A DNA stretch of 64,000 nucleotides from UTCFX2 sp963788305 (GTDB lineage Bacteria > Chloroflexota > Anaerolineae > Anaerolineales > UBA4823): positions 124,001 to 188,000 of the forward strand of contig CAWBGK010000020.1 of assembly GCA_963788305.1 (NCBI GenBank), read 5' to 3'. Within the stretch, counting starts at the first letter, position 1, and every line of letters begins with the position of its first letter. Made by a program: the position numbers and the translations under genes. This document shows positions 18,901 through 26,700 of this stretch, piece by piece. The notes under the pieces are model-generated. The model did no database searches. It was not told the origin of the DNA and was given only the letters and a program-made list of their open reading frames with translations.

Positions 18901-19292
18901 AGTTGGAGCTCAAGCCAGATGAAGTGGAAATTCCGCTCCTCGACCTGCCTGGATTTGCAGCCGCCGCAGACGGCGGCTATCAGGCAGCCCTGACCACCGC
19001 GCTGACTCCGGCCTTGATCCGTGCCGGGCTGGTCGGCGAAGTGATCCAGCGCATCCTGGACCTGCGGGTCAAAGCCGATCTTGCCATCACCAGCCCGATC
19101 GTGGTCTTCATAACGGCAACGCCCGGGCTGTGGGATGCAGTCCAGGAAGGCCGCGAGCTCCTCCAGGGCGAGACGAACGCAGCAGAAATAATTCAAGATA
19201 AGCCTCCCGAAGGAGTTCAAGTTGCTGAAGCCTGGTTCGGCGGGCACTGGTTGAAAATGGGCATTTCTATACCTTCACAAAATTCTCAATAG
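15963..19292 (+). CDS. IleRS-like class I synthetase paralog lacking HIGH and KMSKS
   Basis: About 1100 residues in several frame segments (breaks near 15995, 16163, 18341 and 18390). The IleRS/ValRS architecture is clear: MYKPVPPKYNP, ILNFWKLRRIF, MRGYHVDKRSSWGAHGLPVEIAVEKQLG, YCPRCGTPLS, VWTDQPWTLVGSVAVA and GSGLVSIAPAF (CP1 domain), RERFWGTPLPIWECPLC, PDVVDYWFDFGSIP and HGADALRWHFYT, with an anticodon-binding domain, YLPRSRRRFWKRG. But where IleRS has GRPGIHHVLART this protein has an ungapped IKPAVSDIQPQA, and KMSKS is EKTSIS. Both catalytic signatures are gone, so aminoacylation is unlikely. Its role (editing, tRNA binding, regulation, or decay) is unknown. Confidence 0.8.
18005..18300 (+). 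repeat. In-frame 81/84-base tandem repeat within the IleRS-like gene
   Basis: Three units plus a partial fourth of a CCCCTCTCCCCATG...GATGCCAGCCCT...CACTCTCTTCTTGGGAGTGACGCCAGC sequence. The CATG positions at 18022, 18103, 18187 and 18271 give periods of 81, 84 and 84, all multiples of three, so the host frame stays open (SPPLPMRVTPGMPALPTLF-like peptide). It sits in the linker before the LLDRWLLSEL helix of the synthetase fold. The last unit runs into a GGGAGAGGGGCCGGGGGTGAGG motif of the kind common in intergenic repeats. Confidence 0.8.
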
Positions 19293-19324
19293 ACTGTCAC
19301 ACCTGCGCATCGGCCGGTGTTTAT

Positions 19325-19930
19325 ATGTTAATGAACACCGCAGCCCAGGAACCCTGGAATACCATGACCCCTCCCCGCTGGCTGGCTTCGATCTTCACCC
19401 CGCAGAACAAACCAGTCGAGCTCGAAGCTGGACGCTTTGAAGAGCTGTTCGAGCAAAACTGGGAGCCTGTCTGCAGGCTGCTCTTCCGCCTTCTCGGCGA
19501 TTGGGATGAAGCCGAAGACCTGGCGTTGGAAGTGTTTCTCGAGCTGCATCGCAATCCCCCGCGCGAAAACCAGAACCTCCCCGGCTGGCTGTACCGGGTG
19601 GCGCTGAACCGGGGATTGAACGCGCTGCGCGCCCGAGATCGACGCCGCCGCTACGAGCAGCAGTCCGGCCTGGAATCTCTCAGGGCTGCCGCTTCCGCCG
19701 ATCCTGCCCAGGATGTTGAGCGCAAGCTGGAAGGCGAGTTTGTTCGTGCTGCATTGCAGAAGATCAAGCCGCGCTCAGCCCGATTGCTGCTCTTGCGCTA
19801 TTCCGGGCTCTCGTATGCAGAGATTGCTGCGGCGCTGGACCTGGCGCCCGGCTCGGTTGGCTCCTTGCTGGCTCGAGCAGAACAAGAATTCGAAAGGGTC
19901 TACAGCCGCAGAAAGGAAGGGATGGGATGA
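19325..19930 (+). CDS. ECF-type RNA polymerase sigma factor
   Basis: A 201-residue protein. Region 2: FEELFEQNWEPVCRLLFRLLGDWDEAEDLALEVFLELHR (about residues 37-75), with the typical DEAEDLAQEVF-like helix that binds the -10 element. PGWLYRVALNRGLNALRARDRRRR marks the end of region 2. Region 4: ALQKIKPRSARLLLLRYSGLSYAEIAAALDLAPGSVGSLLARAEQEF, a helix-turn-helix for the -35 element. The start could be ATG 19325 or 19331. It overlaps the following membrane anti-sigma gene (ATGA-type junction), as is usual for ECF pairs. Confidence 0.92.
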   Translation: MLMNTAAQEPWNTMTPPRWLASIFTPQNKPVELEAGRFEELFEQNWEPVCRLLFRLLGDWDEAEDLALEVFLELHRNPPRENQNLPGWLYRVALNRGLNALRARDRRRRYEQQSGLESLRAAASADPAQDVERKLEGEFVRAALQKIKPRSARLLLLRYSGLSYAEIAAALDLAPGSVGSLLARAEQEFERVYSRRKEGMG

Positions 19931-21120
19931 ATTGAAATATTGAGCACCTCACCGAAGGTCAAATCCGGGCTTATCTCGACCGCAGCCTTGAAGATCCAGA
20001 TTTGATCCGAATCGAACGCCATCTTACAGACTGTTTGAGCTGCCGCACGGCCTCGGAGTCAGTTCTTGAAACGTCGCAGCGGATACAAAGCCATTTTTCC
20101 CGGTTGGACCCCAATCCAGGGTCGGATCATCCAAAATCCCTGACATCTGTCCGCTCCATTCTTGAAAACCGGATGGAATTAGAAAAGGAGAAACAAATCA
20201 TGAAACCAAATGCTATCCAGCGCATTCCGCCTCCCGCATGGGTCGCCTTGGGGCTGGTCGTCGTCCTGGCCGTCGCATTGACCTTCCAGCCTGTCCGCGC
20301 CCTCGCGGAGGATTTCCTGGCGCTCTTCCGGGTCGAGCAGATCCGCGTCGTCCAGGTCAATTCGGAAAAGAGCCCGGATAAATTGGAGAGCTCCTCCAAC
20401 CTGGAATATATCCTCTCCAACCAGGTCCAGCTGGAAGAGCAAGGCGAGACTCAGCAAGCGGCCGACCTCGCTGAAGCCACGGCGCTGGTAGGCTTCACGC
20501 CCCGCCTGCCGGTTGAAATCGAAGGCGAGCCGGAATTTACTGTTCATCCCGCTGGAAATTTGAGCCTGGTCGTGGACCTCGAGCTGGTGCGGGCTGTGCT
20601 TAAGGACATCGACCGCGAGGATATAAAGCTCCCGGACGAGCTCGACGGCGCGGTTGTTCAGGTCCGCATCCCGGCCAGCCTGTCCGCATCCTTCGGCGAT
20701 TGTATTTTCAGAGCCTACCCTGCTCCTGTTGACCCGGACGAACCCGAGGCGGAAGAGTGGGATTTTCGGAGCTGCACCAAACTGATGCAGGTCCCCAGCC
20801 CGGCCGTCTCAGCCCCACCGGACCTTGACCTGAACCAGATCGGCGAAGCCTATCTCCAGTTGTTTGGGATGGACGCCGAAGAAGCTGCCTCCTTTGCCCG
20901 CAGCGTGAACTGGACGACCACCTTCGTTATTCCGCTCCCGCGCTACGACGCCGATTATGAAGAAGTCCAGGTCGATGGAGTCAGCGGCACATTGATCTAT
21001 GACTACGGCATGGCAAACGAGAACTATACCCTGATCTGGATCAAAGACGGGTTCATTTATGCCCTGAGTGGCTGGGGAGGCCGTTCCGCAGCCTTGAAGA
21101 TCGCCGGCTCAATCCAATAG
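19927..21120 (+). CDS. Membrane anti-sigma factor with zinc-binding N-terminus
   Basis: The frame opens at ATG 19927 inside the sigma gene's stop region, but the third codon is TGA (19933-19935). Downstream the frame reads NIEHLTEGQIRAYLDRSLED and RIERHLTDCLSC, the H..xC..C zinc motif of anti-sigma factors, so this segment belongs to the gene. A single base change (TGG to TGA) or a sequencing error is likely. A membrane helix follows, IPPPAWVALGLVVVLAVALT (about residues 95-115), and then a roughly 270-residue extracytoplasmic domain. It should hold the ECF sigma factor inactive until an envelope signal. Confidence 0.85.
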
Positions 21121-21187
21121 ACATCCAGTCAAAGATCGGGTATAACCAGGGGTGCATGCCTCTGATAATACCCAACCATGGACATCA

Positions 21188-21213
21188 CCGGGGCGCAGAA
21201 ATTTGCGCCCCGG
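21188..21213. other. Intergenic GC-rich hairpin
   Basis: CCGGGGCGCA (21188-21197) and TGCGCCCCGG (21204-21213) form a perfect 10-bp stem with a 6-base loop between the anti-sigma gene and the ABC transporter. No T-run follows on either strand, so it is a processing or attenuation structure or a poor terminator. Confidence 0.5.
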
Positions 21214-21235
21214 TTGACTTGGAACCCTTTCAACC

Positions 21236-22157
21236 ATGCCGAACAGCCCTGCGATCGAAACCCTCAACCTGAAGAAATCCTTCGGCGAAAAAGCCGCCGT
21301 CCGGGACCTGACCCTGACCGTCGAGCGCGGCGAAGTCTTTGGATTTCTGGGTCCCAACGGCGCCGGCAAGACGACTTCGGTCAAGATGCTGCTCGGGTTG
21401 GTCGCTCCCAGCGGTGGGAGGGGCTGTTTGCTCGGCGCCCCGATCTCGGATTACCGCAACCGCCGGAAGGTAGGATTTCCTGCCCGAGCATTTCCGCTTT
21501 CACGATTGGCTTTCAGCCCTCGAATTCCTCCAGCTCCACGCCGACCTTTACCAGATGCCTGCCAGCATCTCTCGCCATCGCATCCCCGAGCTGCTTGAGC
21601 TGGTCGGTCTGTCTGCTTATTCAGACCTCAAGCTGCGTTCATTTTCTAAAGGCATGCTCCAGCGGATCGGCCTGGCTCAGGCCTTGCTCAACCGGCCAGA
21701 GCTGGTCATCCTCGACGAGCCGACCTCCGGCCTGGATCCGGTCGGCCGGCGGCTGGTTCGCGATATCATCCGCGATCTGCGCCTCGGCGGCACCACGGTT
21801 TTCCTCAATTCCCACCTGCTCAGCGAAGTCGAGATCACCTGCGATCGGGTCGCGTTTATCAAACACGGCCAGGTGATCCAGATCAGCCCGCTAAAAACCC
21901 TGATGGAAGGCGAGCTCAGCGTTGAGATACGCCTGCGAGGTCTTCCCGCCGCTGCGCTGGGCGGGTTGGCTGCCTGGGCGCGCAGCATCCGCCTGGACGG
22001 CGAGCATCTGAGCATGACCGTCGACCATGAGGAAGACCTCCCGCTGATCAACCGCTATCTCGTCGAGCAGGGCGCTCAGGTCTTTGCCCTGCGGCCGCAG
22101 CACGTCTCTCTGGAGGATCTGTTCATCCAGATCGTCGGCACGGACGGCGGCTTATGA
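21236..22157 (+). CDS. ABC transporter ATP-binding protein (frameshifted)
   Basis: ATPase subunit of an ABC-2-type exporter, about 306 residues. Walker A: GFLGPNGAGKTTSVKMLLGL (residues about 36-55). After a frame break at about 21478 (one extra base) come LPEHFRFHDW and FSKGMLQRIGLAQALLNRPELVILDEPTSGLDPVGRR, with the signature motif, Walker B and D-loop, and VFLNSHLLSEVE (switch His). The C-terminal extension with LRPQHVSLEDLFIQIVG is typical of ABC-2 ATPases. Start at ATG 21236; the end overlaps the permease start by 4 bases. Substrate unknown. Confidence 0.9.
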
Positions 22158-23002
22158 TCACGCTCACCATCGCCAGGTTGACCTTCCGCGAGGCTGCCCG
22201 CCGCAAGATCCTGCTGGCTGCATTGCTGCTTGGGCTCGCCTTTCTGATCGTTTTTGGAGTTGGGTTCCACTTTATCCTGCTCCAGATGGAAAATGACATA
22301 GGCGAATACCAGCTGATCATGCTCAACGAGATGCGCAATTTCATGCTGATGGCCGGCATGTACGTGGTCAACTTCCTGGCCGCGATCATGACCGTGCTGA
22401 CCTCGGTCGATACGCTCTCCGGCGAGATCAGCACCGGGACGATCCACACCCTGGTCTCCAAGCCGGTCCGCCGCTGGGAAGTCGTGCTGGGAAAATGGTT
22501 GGGCTTTGCGGTGATGATCCTGCTCTACCTGCTCCTGTTGGGTGGGGGTGTGATGGCGCTGATCTATCTGCGCTCCGGATATGCCGCCCCGCATCCTGTC
22601 CGCGCCCTGCTGCTGATCTGGCTGAACGACCTGGTGCTGCTCAGCGTGTCGCTGCTCGGCGGGGCCAGCCTCTCCACGCTGGCGAACGGGGTGTTGGTCT
22701 TTGGTTTATACGGCATCGCCTTTATCGGCGGCTGGATCGAGCAGATCGGCGCTTTCTCATCCACCACTGCTGCAAGGCAGATCGCCCAGAACATCGGCGT
22801 GATCACCAGCCTGATCATCCCCAGCGAGGCGCTCTGGCGGCGCGCCGCCCACGAGCTGCAGTCCCCACTCGTTGCCATTCTGGGTGTCTCTCCGTTTTCC
22901 GCCGGCGCTTATCCGTCTGCAGTCATGCTGGTGTACGCCGTCCTTTACATCCTTGTCGCCTTCGGATTTACGATCCGCAATTTCAACCGGCGCGACCTGT
23001 GA
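22154..23002 (+). CDS. ABC-2-type transporter permease
   Basis: A 282-residue membrane protein with about six hydrophobic helices. ITLTIARLTFREAARRKILLAALLLGLAFL is the classic N-terminus of ABC-2 permeases. LTSVDTLSGEISTGTIHTLVSKPVRRWEVVLGKWLG is the conserved cytoplasmic segment that contacts the ATPase. It ends with FTIRNFNRRDL. Translationally coupled to the ATPase (ATGA overlap); the pair forms a simple exporter of unknown substrate. Confidence 0.9.
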   Translation: MITLTIARLTFREAARRKILLAALLLGLAFLIVFGVGFHFILLQMENDIGEYQLIMLNEMRNFMLMAGMYVVNFLAAIMTVLTSVDTLSGEISTGTIHTLVSKPVRRWEVVLGKWLGFAVMILLYLLLLGGGVMALIYLRSGYAAPHPVRALLLIWLNDLVLLSVSLLGGASLSTLANGVLVFGLYGIAFIGGWIEQIGAFSSTTAARQIAQNIGVITSLIIPSEALWRRAAHELQSPLVAILGVSPFSAGAYPSAVMLVYAVLYILVAFGFTIRNFNRRDL

Positions 23003-23051
23003 GCCTGGCTGAAGTTCGAGTGATGTTTTCCTGTTAAGCTGCAAGCTCGGC

Positions 23052-23080
23052 TTGCGCTGAACGACCTTTTCTGATATGAT
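23052..23080 (+). promoter_or_regulatory. Sigma-70-like promoter of typA
   Basis: TTGCGC (23052-23057), a 17-base spacer, and TATGAT (23075-23080), about 110 bases upstream of typA. A perfect hairpin, AGCCCCGGC/GCCGGGGCT (23099-23122), lies in the predicted leader. Confidence 0.45.
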
Positions 23081-23098
23081 GTTTTGTTTGGAAGTTGC

Positions 23099-23122
23099 AG
23101 CCCCGGCAGCCTCGCCGGGGCT
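23099..23122 (+). other. Hairpin in the typA leader
   Basis: AGCCCCGGC and GCCGGGGCT pair perfectly over 9 bp with a 6-base loop. It is followed by CTACTGT rather than a T-run, so it is not a standard terminator. Role unknown. Confidence 0.5.
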
Positions 23123-23190
23123 CTACTGTCTGAAGCACTCTTATTGGATCTGGACCGCCCTTTGTCCGCGTTTTAGAAGGAAACTTGTTT

Positions 23191-25047
23191 ATGAAAACCC
23201 ACAGAACCGATCTGCGCAACGTCGCGATCATCGCCCATGTTGACCACGGCAAGACCACCCTGGTGGATGGTCTGCTCAAACAGGCGCGCGTCTTTCGCGA
23301 AAACCAGCAGGTTGTTGAGCGGGTGATGGATTCTAATGATCTGGAGCGCGAGCGCGGCATCACCATCCTGGCGAAGAACACCGCCGTCCAGATTTGGGAC
23401 GCTCAAGCAGGCCAGCAGGTGAAGATCAACATCGTCGACACCCCCGGCCACGCCGATTTCGGTGGAGAGGTGGAGCGGGTGATGAACATGGTCGACGGCG
23501 TGCTGCTGCTGGTCGATGCCGCCGAAGGACCGATGCCGCAGACCCGTTTTGTGCTGCGTAAGGCGATGGAGCTGGGTCACAAAGCGATCGTGGTCGTCAA
23601 CAAGGTCGACCGCAAGGGCGCCGAGCCGCAGCGCGTCCTCAACGACACCTATGACCTGTTCATCGAGCTGGGCGCAACCGACGAACAGACCGAGTTCCCG
23701 GTCGTCTACACCAACGCGATCACCGGCCAGTCTGGGCTGACCCCCGACCTCGGACCGGACCTGCAGCCGCTCTTCCAGGCGATCCTGCGCCATGTCCCGC
23801 CTCCGTACGTCGATCCTGACGCCTCGCTCCAGCTGCTCGTCACCAGCCTGGGCTATGACGATTACCGCGGCGTGACCGCGATCGGGAGGCTCTTCGCCGG
23901 GCGGATCAAAGCCGGGCAGCAGCTTGCCCGTATGACTCTGGAAGGCCAGGTGCTCCCGGAGCGGGCCCGCTACCTGTACGTCCACCAGGGGCTGGAGCGC
24001 GTCGAAGTCGAGGAAGCCTCGGCTGGCGAGATCGTCGCCCTGGCAGGCCTGGAAGGGATCGCGATCGGCGAGACCCTGGCCGATCCGGAGAACCCGATCG
24101 CCCTCCCGCAGATCCGGATCGATGAGCCGACCGTCCGGATGACCTTCAGCGTCAATACCTCGCCCTTTTCTGGCCGGGAAGGGCGCTGGGGCACCTCGCG
24201 CAAGCTCCGCGAGCGCCTGTTCGCCGAGCTGCGCACCAACGTCGCCTTGCGCGTCGCCGAGACCGAGACGGCCGATTCCTTCCTGGTTTCCGGGCGCGGC
24301 GAGCTGCACCTGGCGATCCTGATCGAGACGATGCGCCGCGAAGGCTATGAATTCCAGGTCTCGCGCCCGGAAGTCATCCTGAAGAAAGGCGACGACGGCG
24401 AGATCCTCGAGCCTTTCGAAGAGCTGCATATCGAGACTCATCCAGATACGGTGGGCGTGGTCGTCGAGATGCTCGGCGGTCGCCGCGGCCAGATGATCGA
24501 CCTGGTCGAGACCGGCGACGGCAGCACCCACCTGACTTATATCGTCCCGACCCGCGGCCTGCTCGGCTTCCGCTACCAGTTTTTGACCGCGACCCGCGGC
24601 ATGGGGGTGATGAACACAATCTTCCACGGCTACCTGCCGTTGGCCGGGCCGATCAGCGGGCGCGAGCGCGGCTCTCTGGTCTCGTGGGAGACCGGCGTCA
24701 CCTCCACATTCGGGCTGCACAACGCCGAAGAGCGCGGCATCCTGTTCATTGGGCCGGGTGTCGAGGTCTATGAAGGGATGGTGATCGGAGAGAACGCCAA
24801 GCCCGGCGATATCGCCGTCAACGTCTGCAAGACCAAGCACCTGACCAACATGCGCGCCGCCCGGGCCGACATCACCGTCCGCCTGACAACGCCGCGCCAG
24901 ATGAGCCTGGACGAAGCGATCGAATATCTGACCGAAGACGACCTGCTCGAAGTAACCCCCGAAAACTACCGCATCCGCAAGCGCATCCTGAACACCGAAG
25001 ACCGGGGCAAGCTGACCAAGAAGGCTAAAGAGGCGCTGGAAGTCTGA
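23191..25047 (+). CDS. typA: Translational GTPase TypA/BipA
   Basis: A ribosome-associated GTPase involved in 50S assembly and stress growth. The 618-residue protein has NVAIIAHVDHGKTTLVDGLL (G1), DLERERGITILAKNTAV (G2), NIVDTPGHADFGGEVERV (G3), VVVNKVDRKGA (G4), then the EF-G-like domains with GRGELHLAILIETMRREGYEF and the BipA-specific C-terminus (VCKTKHLTNMRAA, NYRIRKRIL). Length fits the family. The ATG at 23191 has AGAAGG 10 bases upstream; an in-frame TTG six bases earlier is less likely. Confidence 0.97.
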   Translation: MKTHRTDLRNVAIIAHVDHGKTTLVDGLLKQARVFRENQQVVERVMDSNDLERERGITILAKNTAVQIWDAQAGQQVKINIVDTPGHADFGGEVERVMNMVDGVLLLVDAAEGPMPQTRFVLRKAMELGHKAIVVVNKVDRKGAEPQRVLNDTYDLFIELGATDEQTEFPVVYTNAITGQSGLTPDLGPDLQPLFQAILRHVPPPYVDPDASLQLLVTSLGYDDYRGVTAIGRLFAGRIKAGQQLARMTLEGQVLPERARYLYVHQGLERVEVEEASAGEIVALAGLEGIAIGETLADPENPIALPQIRIDEPTVRMTFSVNTSPFSGREGRWGTSRKLRERLFAELRTNVALRVAETETADSFLVSGRGELHLAILIETMRREGYEFQVSRPEVILKKGDDGEILEPFEELHIETHPDTVGVVVEMLGGRRGQMIDLVETGDGSTHLTYIVPTRGLLGFRYQFLTATRGMGVMNTIFHGYLPLAGPISGRERGSLVSWETGVTSTFGLHNAEERGILFIGPGVEVYEGMVIGENAKPGDIAVNVCKTKHLTNMRAARADITVRLTTPRQMSLDEAIEYLTEDDLLEVTPENYRIRKRILNTEDRGKLTKKAKEALEV

Positions 25048-25102
25048 ACCACAAATCCATTGCATTAACTTACCATTTGTGGTAACTTAATGCAATGGAT
25101 TT
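25048..25102 (+). promoter_or_regulatory. Inverted-repeat operator over the abiEi start codon
   Basis: The arm at 25053-25074 (ending CATTGCATTAACTTACC) and the arm at 25081-25102 (starting GGTAACTTAATGCAATGG) are 22-base inverted repeats with one mismatch; a shorter pair, ACCACAAAT/ATTTGTGGT, is nested across the centre. The right arm covers the abiEi start codon. AbiEi antitoxins are known to bind inverted repeats in their own promoters and repress, so this is the probable autoregulatory operator. Confidence 0.75.
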
Positions 25103-25737
25103 TTTAAATTTTTTGCAGATCGTCGAAAACGAACCGTTATTCGAGACGGGGCTGCTGCTGGTCGGGGATGCCAATCCATCCGATGTGCGCAAACAGTTAT
25201 CACGTTGGTGCGCCGCTGGCAAAGTTATACAGCTCCGCCGCGGCCTTTATACACTGGCGCAGCCCTATCGCAAAGCCACACCCCACCCCTTTGTCATCGC
25301 CAACAAGCTCCAACCCGGATCCTATGTCAGCTGCCAATCTGCCCTGGCTTATTATGCGATGATCCCGGAGGCCGTTCCGGTAACAATCAGCGTGACCACT
25401 GGACGCCCAGACAGGCTTCATACGGAGCTTGGAGATTTCGACTTTCAACACATCCAGTTTAGCTGGTTTCGTGGCTACAATTTGGAAGCGCTGGGAAATA
25501 ACCAGCACACGTTCATCGCCCCACCAGAAAAAGCCCTGCTGGACCTGGTGTATCTGCAGCCGAAGGGTGATTCGTATTTATTTCTGGAAAGCCTTCGACT
25601 GCAGGCCCTTGAACAGCTAAATCTGGATCGATTGAGCCTGTTCGCGAAACTGGCTCAGAAACCGAAGCTCCTGCCGCGCTGTCAAAGTGATCGAACAGCT
25701 ATATCATGAAGAAGTAAGCGGATTTCGTGAAGTATGA
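25095..25737 (+). CDS. AbiEi-type antitoxin of a type IV toxin-antitoxin system (frameshifted end)
   Basis: About 213 residues. The N-terminal winged-helix domain has DVRKQLSRWCAAGKVIQLRRGLYTLA (about residues 30-55), the AbiEi_4/AbiEi DNA-binding signature, followed by YVSCQSALAYYAMIPEAVPVTISVTTGRP and the C-terminal domain APPEKALLDLVYL. Near 25675 one extra base shifts the frame; corrected, the end reads AVKVIEQLYHEEVSGFREV and overlaps the toxin start (ATGA). AbiEi represses the operon and counteracts the AbiEii nucleotidyltransferase. The ATG at 25095 lies within the operator palindrome. Confidence 0.85.
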
Positions 25738-26540
25738 AGGAATATCTCCTCACCCTGGCTCGCAGCAACACCGACCTGTCTTATCGGCGCAATCTCGCAC
25801 GAGAATATTTGCAGGCGCGTGTTTTGGAGAGCCTTCAGCGTTCAGGGGCGATGATCCCGATGGCATTTCACGGCGGAACTGCCCTGCGGTTCTTATATGG
25901 CCTGACTCGTTTCTCAGAAGACCTGGATTTTGCCCTCGAGAAGCCTTCTGAATCTGGCCATTTTCAAAAATATTTGCAGGCGATCCGATCAACCTTCCAG
26001 GCAGAAGGATATAATCTTCAGATCAAAGTAAATGATAGAAAGACCGTTATTTCGGCTTTCGTTCGTTTCTACAGTCTCCCTTACGATCTGGAAATCTCAC
26101 CCAACCCAAACGAGGCGCTGTCTATCAAAATTGAGCTCGATACCCGTCCACCGGAAGGTGCAGTCTTGGAGACCGACCTGGTGCGCCGCCATATTACCCT
26201 GCGCATCAACCACCATGACCGCGCTACTCTTTTTGCAGGCAAGCTGCATGCTATCCTGCATCGAAAATATGCCAAAGGCCGCGATCTCTTCGACTTGATG
26301 TGGTACCTGAGTGACCCAACCTGGCCCGAGCCGAACCTGGTTATGTTGAACAATGCCCTGGTTCAAACAGGCTGGCTCGGTCCTGGGCTCACGGGTGAGA
26401 GCTGGCGCAGTCAGGTATTGAAGCGGCTGGACCAGCTGAATTGGAAAGATGCTCTGGCAGACGTCCGTCCTTTCCTGGAACGACCTCAGGAGCTTGAATT
26501 GCTGACCAGGGAAAATTTCTCCAGGCTACTCAGGGAATAA
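25734..26540 (+). CDS. AbiEii/AbiGii-type nucleotidyltransferase toxin
   Basis: A 268-residue protein with FHGGTALRFLYGLTRFSEDLDFAL (about residues 44-67), the nucleotidyltransferase G[GT] helix and D.D catalytic motif of AbiEii toxins, and YDLEISPNP with IKIELDTRPP, giving the third acidic residue region. HAILHRKYAKGRDLFDLMWYL is the conserved 'K.RD..D..W' motif of the family. AbiEii toxins modify tRNA or other targets with NTP and cause growth arrest on phage infection. It overlaps the antitoxin by 4 bases. The frame is intact. Confidence 0.9.
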   Translation: MKEYLLTLARSNTDLSYRRNLAREYLQARVLESLQRSGAMIPMAFHGGTALRFLYGLTRFSEDLDFALEKPSESGHFQKYLQAIRSTFQAEGYNLQIKVNDRKTVISAFVRFYSLPYDLEISPNPNEALSIKIELDTRPPEGAVLETDLVRRHITLRINHHDRATLFAGKLHAILHRKYAKGRDLFDLMWYLSDPTWPEPNLVMLNNALVQTGWLGPGLTGESWRSQVLKRLDQLNWKDALADVRPFLERPQELELLTRENFSRLLRE

Positions 26541-26551
26541 ACCATTTCAGA

Positions 26552-26700
26552 AGGATCCTGACCGATGCCCCTTGCGTCCCGCCCGAACCCTACAGCGAAC
26601 TGAAGCGCAGCGAGCCTGCCCATGTGCTCGAAGTCGCCAGGTCGCTTGCCAGGTTCCGCCAGAAGAGCCTCGCAGAGATCTCGAATATTACATCCATACC
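26552..26700 (+). pseudogene. Remnant of a TatD-family hydrolase C-terminus
   Basis: Without a start codon, the frame reads RILTDAPCVPPEPYSELKR, then SEPAHVLEVARSLARFRQ and KSLAEISNITS. This matches the C-terminal end of TatD-type metal hydrolases (TD.P.L.P.P.RG..NEP..V..VA..LA.L...S.EE.A..T). Nothing of the N-terminal catalytic barrel is present. It lies directly after the AbiE genes, suggesting a recombination scar next to the toxin-antitoxin module. Identification is from motif memory. Confidence 0.55.

Noticed and set aside
23173..25065. A 630-codon open frame antisense to typA
   Set aside because: It mirrors the typA frame in GC-rich sequence; its translation is low-complexity and matches no motif, while typA shows complete GTPase signatures.
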